NCBI GenBank assembly: GCA_003221085.1
Contig: QHUD01000124.1
Span: forward strand, 1 to 26,085
Length of the DNA: 26,085 nt
Direction: 5' to 3'
Origin: Gemmatimonadota bacterium
Lineage (GTDB): Bacteria > Gemmatimonadota > Gemmatimonadetes > Gemmatimonadales > GWC2-71-9
Shown: positions 1 through 6,281 of the stretch, in pieces
Layout of the letters: each line of letters opens with the position of its first letter
Position numbering within the stretch: the first letter of the stretch is position 1
The notes under the pieces: generated by a model
Told to the model about the DNA's origin: nothing
Databases searched by the model: none
Seen by the model: only the letters and a program-made list of their open reading frames with translations
Translations under genes and position numbers: made by a program

Positions 1-2
1 AT

Positions 3-539
3 CTCGACTTCCGCGCGCTGTGGGACCAGGCGCTGACGTACGACGAGTTCGTGAAGCAGTCGACCGAGCACTGCGCGCTGTGGACCGGCGTGTACCGGTT
101 GGCCCGCATCCCGCCCTGGGCGCTCGATCGCGCCTGTGAGCGGGGACGGACGTTCCGCCTGCTGGTGTTGGCCGAGGACTGGTGCGGCGACGCGTCCAAC
201 ACGGTCCCGTACATCGCGAAGCTCGGCGCGCAAGCGCAATGCCTGGAGATGCGAATCCTGCGACGCGACGAGCACCCGGAGGTGATGGACCGCTACCTCA
301 CCGGAACGTCACGCGCTATCCCCATCGTGGTCGTGCTCGACGACCGGTGGCAGGAGATCGGCCACTGGGGGTCGCGACCGGCGGAGCTCCAGACGTGGGT
401 AACGGACGCACGCAAGACGATGCCTAAAGAACAGCTCTATCCGCAGATTAGACGCTGGTACGCGAAAGACAAGGGTGAGTCGACGCTGAGGGAGATCTTG
501 TCACTATTGCCGGCGGATTCACCCGCCGTGCGTCAGTAA
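3..539 (+). CDS. Thioredoxin-like family protein (5' end outside window)
   Basis: The open frame is already coding at base 3 (it reads LDFRALWDQALTYDEF before the first GTG at 51), so the gene most likely begins upstream of the window and its N-terminus is missing. It resembles small cytoplasmic thioredoxin-fold proteins. A hydrophobic strand leads into EDWCGDA, the place of the thioredoxin CxxC, here with a single Cys (WCGDA). Next come a helix with N-T-V-P-Y, a strand EMRILRRDEHPEVMDRY, and the cis-Pro region AIPIVVVLDD followed by GHWGSRP. With only one active-site Cys it is unlikely to be a standard dithiol oxidoreductase; its substrate is unknown. It converges on, and overlaps by 7 bp, the outer-membrane protein gene on the other strand. 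The family call is fairly sure, the role is not. Confidence 0.8.
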   Translation, partial: LDFRALWDQALTYDEFVKQSTEHCALWTGVYRLARIPPWALDRACERGRTFRLLVLAEDWCGDASNTVPYIAKLGAQAQCLEMRILRRDEHPEVMDRYLTGTSRAIPIVVVLDDRWQEIGHWGSRPAELQTWVTDARKTMPKEQLYPQIRRWYAKDKGESTLREILSLLPADSPAVRQ

Positions 540-1675
540 CACCAACTGGTCCCGAACAGGAACCGTCCCCCGTCGCTCCCGTGGCCGTAGCCCATCACCA
601 GGAGTGAATTCCGGAGCAGGCGCACCGCCAGCTCCGCGCCGCCGCTGCGGTGAAGACCGGTCGTGGTGAGCCGGACCGATTGCCCCCGCTCGAAGACGCG
701 ACCGGCGTCGTAGAACGCGACCAGCTTGACCTCGACCACGCTCGGCACCGAGATGAACGCGTACCGCGCCTCCACGCCCCCGATCAGCTTGCCGGCCCCG
801 GTGAACCGACCGTTGTAGTAGGCCCGGAGCGAGTAGTAACCGCCTACCGCCACGAAGGGCCGCTCCGACGACTCCATCAGCTCCATCGCCGCGAGGGGCG
901 GGTTCCCGCCGGTGCCTTCGGCCGCGAGCCGCCCCGCCAGCGTCAGTCGCTCGACCGGGTGGACATACACGCGGGCGCTCCCCGTCGTGCGGGTATAGCC
1001 CGTGCCGCTCGCAAACAGCACTTCCGCGGCGATGCCGCGATGCGGGTCGATTTCGTTGTCCCGCGTATCCAGCACGATGCCGGCACGGAGCACTTTGTCG
1101 GTGAAGGGGATCGTGCCCGGATCGACGACCCCGGCGCCGAGATCGTTGCCGAACACGCTTCGCCCGGGGAGGGCGCGGAAGTTGGAGTGGTCGATGCCGG
1201 CGCCGGCCAGAATGCGCAGCGGTCCGATCACCCGGAGCTGCACGGTGGCGCGCGCAAACACGGTGGTGCGGCTGACCTTGTAAAAGTAGGATCCAACGGT
1301 GTTGACGCTATCCCTCGAGTATTGCGTGTCGTTCCCTAGGCCGTAGTAGCCGAGTCGGTTCGCGCGTACGGCGCCAAAAGTGAGGGCGGCCCGCCAGCCC
1401 GCCCACCACGCCGGTGCCTGCGCGTCCACGACGAATGCGTGGCTGCCCTGGGTGCTGGCCCCGGCATCGAGATTGATCGACGCGTAGTTCGGCTCCGGCC
1501 GCTCGCCGAAGCCCACGGGGCTATACCGTCCGTAGTGGAGCGCGCCCCACAACCCGTCGCCCGTGCTGTGGGACAGATAGGGGTAGAAATTGCCGCGCCA
1601 GTAGCGCTGCGCCGAGAGAGCCCCCCCCGGCGCGGCGGCCGCGAGGAGCGCGAGCGCGACGCTAGCGGCTCGCAG
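533..1675 (-). CDS. BamA/TamA-like (D15 surface antigen) outer-membrane beta-barrel protein
   Basis: The first ATG/GTG/TTG in this frame (TTG at 1552) would start inside the mature protein. Reading upstream in frame gives a clear signal peptide, RAASVALALLAAAAP then GGALSAQ, so I place the start at a CTG (1673-1675) inside the 3' end of the asparaginase gene; no strong ribosome site is seen. That gives about 380 residues. The mature part has alternating beta-strand patterns and Omp85 C-terminal domain hallmarks: DTRDNEIDPHRG, GGYYSLRAYYNGRFTG, a late FYDAGRVF strand, and an aromatic C-terminus (SWCY). There is no room for POTRA domains, so it is a stand-alone barrel in the outer membrane rather than a BamA proper. 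Ligand or partner is unknown. It follows and overlaps the asparaginase gene, implying one transcript. Confidence 0.8.
   Translation of the reverse strand: MRAASVALALLAAAAPGGALSAQRYWRGNFYPYLSHSTGDGLWGALHYGRYSPVGFGERPEPNYASINLDAGASTQGSHAFVVDAQAPAWWAGWRAALTFGAVRANRLGYYGLGNDTQYSRDSVNTVGSYFYKVSRTTVFARATVQLRVIGPLRILAGAGIDHSNFRALPGRSVFGNDLGAGVVDPGTIPFTDKVLRAGIVLDTRDNEIDPHRGIAAEVLFASGTGYTRTTGSARVYVHPVERLTLAGRLAAEGTGGNPPLAAMELMESSERPFVAVGGYYSLRAYYNGRFTGAGKLIGGVEARYAFISVPSVVEVKLVAFYDAGRVFERGQSVRLTTTGLHRSGGAELAVRLLRNSLLVMGYGHGSDGGRFLFGTSWCY
1621..1628 (-). repeat. G8 homopolymer in outer-membrane protein signal peptide
   Basis: A run of eight C on the plus strand (eight G on the coding strand) encodes the Pro-Gly-Gly-Ala junction of the signal peptide. 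Gain or loss of one base would shift the frame before the mature barrel, so the tract could act as a slippage switch. It could also simply reflect high GC. Confidence 0.5.
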
Positions 1676-2723
1676 CGGGCCGCTCGTAGAGAGAGGCCAT
1701 GTCCCGGAGCTTCGCCTCTCTACCGTCGTGGGCGGCGTAGCTCCCAGGATAGAGCGAGGCAGCCCCGAACTCGCCGCGCTTGTTCACCGCGTAGAAGTTG
1801 AGGTTGAACTTCGGCTTGCCGTCCGGGCCGAGCAGTCGCGGCTCGGTGATTTGGATGACTCGTTTGAGCGTCTCGAGACACGCATCCGTGGGCTTGAGCC
1901 CCCGCCGCATCAGCTCCACGGTCAGGAAGCCTCCGCACACCTTGATATTCGATTCGCCGCGGCCGGTCGAGCCGGCGGCGCCGATGTCGTTGTCGGTATA
2001 CTGCCCGGCGCCGATGATCGGGCTGTCGCCCACCCGGCCCGGAATCTTGAACGCCAGGCCGCTCGTGGTCGTGACGGAGGAAATGTCGCCTTGGGGCGTG
2101 ACGGCGTCACAGTTGATGGTTCCGGTGGGTCGCACCGTCATGTGCTGGGCCTCGGGCACATCCAGGTAGTCGTCGTCCGGGTTCAGGTTCGCACGCCAGT
2201 GCAACCACACCTCGCGGGAATGCTCCGTGAGCAGGTCCTCCTCCCTGAAGCCGTACTGGAGCGCGAACCGTTTCGCGCCCTCCCCCACGAGAAAGATGTG
2301 GTTCGTGTACTTGAGCACGAGCTTCGCGACCTCGGAGGGCGTCTTGATGCCCTCGAGCGCGCCCACCGCGCCGGCGCGCTTCGTGGGTCCGTGCATGCAC
2401 GACGCATCGAGCTGCACCACGCCATCGGCGTTGGGCAGCCCACCGTAGCCCACCGAGTCGTCGTTCGGGTCGAGCTCCTGGATCTTCACGCCCTCGATCA
2501 CGGCATCGAGCGTGTCCGCTCCCTGCAGCAGCATGTCGAACGCCTTTTGCACGGCGCGCAGCCCGTTGGCGCTCGAGACCGCGACGGGCTTCGCCGCCCA
2601 GCGGCTCTGGGGCGGGAGCGGCCGCGGCGGCCGCATGGGAAACGGGATGTCACGCGCCCGCGTGGCCGCCACGCCGACGGCGGCGGAGGCGAGGAACTTA
2701 CGGCGAGACAGCAGGTCGGACAC
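1662..2723 (-). CDS. Tat-exported glycosylasparaginase / isoaspartyl-peptidase family Ntn hydrolase
   Basis: A 353-residue member of the N-terminal-nucleophile asparaginase family, which cleaves itself before a Thr and then hydrolyses Asn- or isoAsp-type amide bonds. The GTG start at 2723 is chosen because a GGAGAG box lies 5 nt upstream and because it begins a Tat signal (SRRKFLASAAVGVAA). The sequence upstream of it in frame looks like non-coding read-through. The catalytic Thr is predicted at residue 202 in TGTINCDAV, and the substrate loop IPGRVGDSPIIGAG is the family signature. The residue before the Thr is Gly, not the Asp of eukaryotic aspartylglucosaminidase, so substrate preference (beta-GlcNAc-Asn versus isoAsp dipeptide) is open. 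The protein acts outside the cytoplasm. It is followed by the overlapping outer-membrane protein gene. Confidence 0.9.
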   Translation of the reverse strand: MSDLLSRRKFLASAAVGVAATRARDIPFPMRPPRPLPPQSRWAAKPVAVSSANGLRAVQKAFDMLLQGADTLDAVIEGVKIQELDPNDDSVGYGGLPNADGVVQLDASCMHGPTKRAGAVGALEGIKTPSEVAKLVLKYTNHIFLVGEGAKRFALQYGFREEDLLTEHSREVWLHWRANLNPDDDYLDVPEAQHMTVRPTGTINCDAVTPQGDISSVTTTSGLAFKIPGRVGDSPIIGAGQYTDNDIGAAGSTGRGESNIKVCGGFLTVELMRRGLKPTDACLETLKRVIQITEPRLLGPDGKPKFNLNFYAVNKRGEFGAASLYPGSYAAHDGREAKLRDMASLYERPAASR

Positions 2724-2756
2724 GGAGGCTCTCCACGGTTGAAGTTGCGCGTGCGT

Positions 2757-2785
2757 AGGTTGCGCCGCCGGGCGGGCCCTGTCAA
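2757..2785 (-). promoter_or_regulatory. Candidate promoter for the asparaginase gene
   Basis: On the minus strand a perfect TTGACA (2780-2785) is followed after 17 nt by CAACCT (2757-2762), a poor -10. It lies in the 72-bp gap between the divergent asparaginase and membrane-protein genes. Only the -35 is convincing. Confidence 0.35.
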
Positions 2786-2795
2786 CTTGCTCCCC

Positions 2796-3260
2796 GTGGA
2801 CGTCACAGATCCGCCGAGCGTGCGCACGGTGGTGCGCGGGATGCTTGGCGCCGCCACGTCGCTCGCCGGCCTCGCGCTCGTCGTGGTATCGATTGCGGCT
2901 GAGCACATCGAATGGCGGCTCGGCGCGTTGGTGCTCGCGCTGTGGGGCGCGTGGAGCTTCTTCGACTCGTTGTTCGGATGGGTGGTCGAGCCGCTCGGCG
3001 AGTTGGTGGGCAGCGCGCTAACCGGCGGGTCGTTCCCGGGCGATAAACCGATCACCATCGAAGACGAAACGGCGATGCTCGAGCACCTGGTCGCCGCGGA
3101 TCCACCCCCGCCGCCCCACCGCGTCGTGCTGGCCGGCATCCGCCTCGCCGAGATCTACCGCACCCATGAGCACGACGCCGCGAAAGCGGAGGCCGTCATC
3201 GCCCGGCTGATCAGCCGGTACCCCGACGCGCCCGAGCTCAAGTATGTCCGCCCCGCTTGA
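2796..3260 (+). CDS. Small two-helix membrane protein with TPR-like tail, unknown function
   Basis: The open frame runs far upstream antisense to the asparaginase gene, but real coding probably starts at the GTG at 2796 (154 residues, MDVTDPPSVRTVV); TTG 2787 or GTG 2820 are alternatives and none has a good ribosome site. Two hydrophobic segments (about 15-34 and 40-60) are joined by a short EHIEWR loop. Then come a Gly/Pro-rich linker, a PPPPP stretch near 103-107, and a soluble tail (LAGIRLAEIYRTHEHDAAKA then YPDAPELKY) that looks like one tetratricopeptide-type helix pair. I do not recognise a named family. It overlaps the next gene, a glycosyltransferase, by 17 bp, so the two are probably co-translated. 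Confidence 0.6.
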   Translation: MDVTDPPSVRTVVRGMLGAATSLAGLALVVVSIAAEHIEWRLGALVLALWGAWSFFDSLFGWVVEPLGELVGSALTGGSFPGDKPITIEDETAMLEHLVAADPPPPPHRVVLAGIRLAEIYRTHEHDAAKAEAVIARLISRYPDAPELKYVRPA

Positions 3261-3990
3261 GCTTTCGCTGGTCATCCCAGTGTACAATGAGCGCGAGAAT
3301 CTGCCAGTCTTGGTCGAGGAGATCGAACGAGCGCTGGCCGGTTGGGTGGGGGTGGGGATGGGGGAAGCGCGCTACGAGATCGTGGCCGTGGACGACGGCT
3401 CGACGGACGGCTCGCTCGACGTCCTCAAGGCGATGAAGCGCGAGCACTCGGAGATCCACATCGTGGCGTTCGCCGCGAACGCCGGGCAAACCGCGGCCTT
3501 CGCCGCGGGCTTCGGCGCGGCGCGCGGGCGCGTCATCGTCACGCTCGACGCGGATTTGCAGAACGACCCGGCGGACATTCCCGCCCTCCTCGCCGAGCTC
3601 GAGCAGAGCGGGGCGGCGGCAGTGGCCGGGTACCGCGTCAACCGGCGGGACTCGGGCTGGAAGCGGCTGCAAAGCCGTATCGCCAACGGCGTGCGTAACC
3701 GCCTCAACCGCGAGACGATCCGCGACACAGGCTGCTCGCTCAAAGCGTTTCGCGCGGAGGTGCTGCGCACCCTGCCCATGTTCAACGGGATGCACCGCTT
3801 CCTGCCGACGCTCGTCAGGATGCAAGGGGGTCGGGTGACGGAGGTGCCCGTGCACCATCGGCCCCGCCGTTTCGGGAAGACGAAGTACGGGATGTGGAAC
3901 CGCGTGTTCCGCGCGCTGGTGGACGCGCTCGCCGTGCGCTGGATGCAGCGCCGGGCGGTGCGTTACCGCGTGCGGGAGGAGCTGCCGTGA
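3244..3990 (+). CDS. GT2 family glycosyltransferase (dolichol/undecaprenyl-phosphate sugar transferase type)
   Basis: A 248-residue GT-A fold enzyme that transfers a nucleotide sugar, by family likeness, to a polyprenyl phosphate at the inner face of the membrane. Visible motifs: LSLVIPVYNERENLP (8-21), VDDGSTDGS for nucleotide binding (49-57), the metal-binding segment TLDADLQNDPADIP (100-113), DTGCSLKAFR (161-170), and a basic C-terminus with HHRPRRFGKTKYG. DPM1/ArnC relatives often carry two C-terminal membrane helices; this one lacks them and stops after a basic amphipathic tail, so it is probably peripheral. It overlaps the preceding small membrane protein by 17 bp and the next gene by 4 bp (GTGA). 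Sugar and lipid acceptor cannot be read from sequence. Confidence 0.88.
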   Translation: MSAPLELSLVIPVYNERENLPVLVEEIERALAGWVGVGMGEARYEIVAVDDGSTDGSLDVLKAMKREHSEIHIVAFAANAGQTAAFAAGFGAARGRVIVTLDADLQNDPADIPALLAELEQSGAAAVAGYRVNRRDSGWKRLQSRIANGVRNRLNRETIRDTGCSLKAFRAEVLRTLPMFNGMHRFLPTLVRMQGGRVTEVPVHHRPRRFGKTKYGMWNRVFRALVDALAVRWMQRRAVRYRVREELP

Positions 3991-4325
3991 ATCACGACGA
4001 ATGGGTGCAGCAGATCGACCTCGAGCTCGATGGCGAGCTGAGTCTCCCCGAGCGCGCCGCGCTGGCGCGCCATCTCGCCGGGTGCCGGCACTGCGCGGAG
4101 GCGCGCGTGAGCCATCTCGAGCTGCGGGTCGCCTTCGCCCGCTCGGCCGGAGAGCCACACGCCCGCACGGTACCGCGTCCACGGATCCGCGGGCGCACGC
4201 TGGCGCTGTGGATGACGGCGAGCCTCGTCGCCGGAGCGGCGGCGGGGTGGCTGGGGCACAGCCGCTGGGGCGGGCCGGGGTCGGACTCGGTCGAGGCCAC
4301 CCGTGCGACCTTCCTGGCGCATTAG
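3987..4325 (+). CDS. Membrane zinc-finger (zf-HC2) anti-sigma-like protein
   Basis: A 112-residue protein. The GTG start at 3987 overlaps the glycosyltransferase stop as GTGA and has GGAGGA 6 nt upstream. Residues 1-40 form a short helical domain ending in the ZAS-type motif H29-x3-C33-x2-C36 (ARHLAGCRHCAEA) that binds zinc in anti-sigma factors. One membrane helix (about 71-90, LALWMTASLVAGAAAGWLG) follows, then only about 20 residues outside. No ECF sigma factor lies beside it, which is unusual for a true anti-sigma, so it may regulate a distant sigma factor or serve another purpose in this envelope cluster. The longer in-frame extension upstream is antisense-like and rejected. Confidence 0.78.
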   Translation: MNHDEWVQQIDLELDGELSLPERAALARHLAGCRHCAEARVSHLELRVAFARSAGEPHARTVPRPRIRGRTLALWMTASLVAGAAAGWLGHSRWGGPGSDSVEATRATFLAH

Positions 4326-5178
4326 CCTGGCCCTCGGAGCGCTGGGTGCGGCGACGGGGATCGCCGCCGCACCGCAGGCCCCAAATTACCGCGTGGCCTA
4401 CCACCTGCGCGTGGTGGAGCGCGCGGCGGGCGAGACGCGCCTGCTCGCCAGCGCGGCCGTGAGCGGCCCACCGGAGACGGACCTGCGACTCGGGGTGCGG
4501 GCCCGCACCACCGAGCTCCAGGGCTTGCTCGGCACTCTCCCCGAGCCGGACACCGTGAACCTGGCGGGACTGTTCTTCAGCCGGCGGCAGGTCGGCTGGT
4601 CGCGTCGCAGCCTGCCGTTGTGGGAGGAAGACAGCTACCGTCGCTGGTCCCGGATCCCGTGGGGCGGGACGGCCCTCCTGTATCCGTTCGGGCCGCCCGG
4701 CGCTGGCCAGCCGCGCGTCGTCTGGGTGGAGATCACGGTCAGCCGCGCGTTCGCCGCGGGGGAGACCCGGGCCAGCGAAGAAGTGACCATCATCGACAGT
4801 GCCATCGCCTTCAGCGCCCAGGCGGTGATCCCCCCCCGCCGGGTGACCGTTCGCATGTGGCTGGTGCGGGGCGACACCGCGTCGAGCCGGCAGGTCGTCG
4901 ATCTCGTGCCGGAGACCACCGGTCGGCGGGTCAGCTTCAGGCTGGGGCGCGAGAAGCTGGACTTCGACGTCGCGCTGGAGCGCCCCGAGCCGCCCCGGAG
5001 CGGTCGCGACAGCGCCCTCGCCACCTCGGTCGACGTCGTGTGCCTGCGCGTGGTCGCGCCGGAGTCGCCCGAAACGGCGCGGGTCCGCTGCGGCCGGCTC
5101 GACGACATCGCCCGCCGCGTCGCCCTCGTCGGCGGCGACACGCTGATGGCCACCTTCGGCTGGCCCCCGGCGCGCTGA
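4303..5178 (+). CDS. Exported protein of unknown function
   Basis: A 291-residue protein with GTG start at 4303, preceded by GAGG 6 nt upstream and overlapping the zinc-finger gene by 23 bp. It opens with a signal peptide (RPSWRISLALGALGAATG then IAAAPQA). The mature part is rich in beta-type alternation (YRVAYHLRVVERA, PRVVWVEITVSRAF, RRVTVRMWLVRGD, GRRVSFRLGREKLDFDVAL), suggesting a periplasmic beta-sandwich, with two Cys near the C-terminus (VDVVCLRVV and VRCGRL) that could pair. I do not recognise a family. Co-translation with the zinc-finger protein suggests a shared envelope role, but nothing in it names a substrate. Confidence 0.75.
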   Translation: MRPSWRISLALGALGAATGIAAAPQAPNYRVAYHLRVVERAAGETRLLASAAVSGPPETDLRLGVRARTTELQGLLGTLPEPDTVNLAGLFFSRRQVGWSRRSLPLWEEDSYRRWSRIPWGGTALLYPFGPPGAGQPRVVWVEITVSRAFAAGETRASEEVTIIDSAIAFSAQAVIPPRRVTVRMWLVRGDTASSRQVVDLVPETTGRRVSFRLGREKLDFDVALERPEPPRSGRDSALATSVDVVCLRVVAPESPETARVRCGRLDDIARRVALVGGDTLMATFGWPPAR

Positions 5179-5184
5179 GCACGG

Positions 5185-5190
5185 TATTAT
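5185..5190 (+). promoter_or_regulatory. Candidate -10 box for nicotinate phosphoribosyltransferase
   Basis: TATTAT lies in the 18-nt gap after the previous stop and ends 6 nt before the ATG at 5197. There is no ribosome site and no recognisable -35. In such GC-rich sequence it suggests an internal promoter giving a leaderless or near-leaderless message. Confidence 0.4.
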
Positions 5191-5196
5191 CCAGCG

Positions 5197-6255
5197 ATGA
5201 TCCGGAAGCCGCGGCTCGACCCGGCGATCTTCCATCTCCCCGTCGACAAGATGCGGGAAGGCTACTACTCCGACAAGTATTTCGTCCGCACGCGCGAGCT
5301 CCTGCTCAAAGACGACCACCGCCCTTGCGTGACGATGCAGGTATTCGGCAAGTCGCACGCCTTCCTCGGCGGCATCGACGAGGCGATTGCGATTCTCAAG
5401 CTGTGCAGCATGGAGTGGCCGGAGCTGGAGGTCTTCGCGCTGTACGACGGCGACGAAATCGCGCCGTGGGAGACCGTCCTCCTCATCGAGGGCCCGTACG
5501 ACGCCTTCGCCCACCTCGAGACCCTGTACCTGGGTGTGCTCGCCCGGCGGACGAAGGTCGGAACCAACACCCGCCGCGTGGTCGACGCCGCTAAACCGAA
5601 ACAGGTGATGTTCTTCCCTGCCCGGCACGATCACTGGCTGGTGCAGACGGGGGACGGGTACGCGGCCCACATTGCGGGCGCGATCGGCGTCTCCACCGAC
5701 GCGCAGGCGTCGTGGTGGGGCTCCGAAGGCGTCGGCACCGTTCCTCACGCGCTCATCGCCGCCTATGGGGGCGACACCGTGCTCGCCTCGAAAAAGTTCG
5801 CCGACCTCATGGACGGGAACGTCCGGCTCATCACCCTCGTCGACTTCGAGAACGACTGCGTCGGGACGGCGCTCAAGGTGGCGCGCGCGCTGGGCGAGCG
5901 ACTCTACGGGGTACGGATCGACACGTCGGAGACACTCGTCGACAAGTCGGTGATTCCGCAGATGGGCACCTTCAAGCCGACCGGTGTCAACCCACAGCTC
6001 GTCTGGAACGTTCGCCAGGCGCTCGACCGGGAGGGGTTCCAGCAGGTGCGGATCGTCGTGTCGGGCGGGTTCACCGTCGAGAAAATCCGGCACTTCGAAG
6101 AGCAGGAAGTGCCGGTGGACATGTACGGCGTGGGGTCGAGCTTGTTCCAGGGCCGCTTCGACTTCACCGCGGACGTCGTGCGGGTCGAGGGGAAGCCGTT
6201 GGCCAAGGTGGGCCGCAGTTACCGGCCCAACCCGCGGCTCGAACGCGTGGAATGA
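5197..6255 (+). CDS. pncB: Nicotinate phosphoribosyltransferase (NAD salvage)
   Basis: A 352-residue NAPRTase-family protein that joins nicotinate to PRPP, forming nicotinate mononucleotide (Preiss-Handler salvage), in the cytoplasm. Family features: the opening DKMREGYYSDKYFVRTRE with Tyr residues typical of the substrate pocket, the LLIEGPY strand, the STDAQASWWGSEGVGTVPHALIA stretch (which contains the family's GT-x-x-H with the His phosphorylated by ATP in this enzyme class), VDFENDCVGTALKVA, and the PRPP-side loop VSGGFTVEKIRHFE then VDMYGVGSSLFQ. It is shorter than E. coli PncB (about 400), matching the compact bacterial/archaeal subgroup. It sits 18 bp after the exported-protein gene and converges on the S9 peptidase gene. 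A nicotinamidase-like gene that would feed it lies at 11899. Confidence 0.9.
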   Translation: MIRKPRLDPAIFHLPVDKMREGYYSDKYFVRTRELLLKDDHRPCVTMQVFGKSHAFLGGIDEAIAILKLCSMEWPELEVFALYDGDEIAPWETVLLIEGPYDAFAHLETLYLGVLARRTKVGTNTRRVVDAAKPKQVMFFPARHDHWLVQTGDGYAAHIAGAIGVSTDAQASWWGSEGVGTVPHALIAAYGGDTVLASKKFADLMDGNVRLITLVDFENDCVGTALKVARALGERLYGVRIDTSETLVDKSVIPQMGTFKPTGVNPQLVWNVRQALDREGFQQVRIVVSGGFTVEKIRHFEEQEVPVDMYGVGSSLFQGRFDFTADVVRVEGKPLAKVGRSYRPNPRLERVE

Positions 6256-6260
6256 TATGC

Positions 6261-6281
6261 GGGCGCAGTCATGCCGCGCCC
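6261..6281. terminator. Weak hairpin between convergent genes
   Basis: GGGCGC (6261-6266) and GCGCCC (6276-6281) can form a 6-bp stem with a 9-nt loop in the 26-nt gap between the convergent pncB and S9 peptidase stops. There is no T-run on either strand, so terminator function is only possible. Confidence 0.3.
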
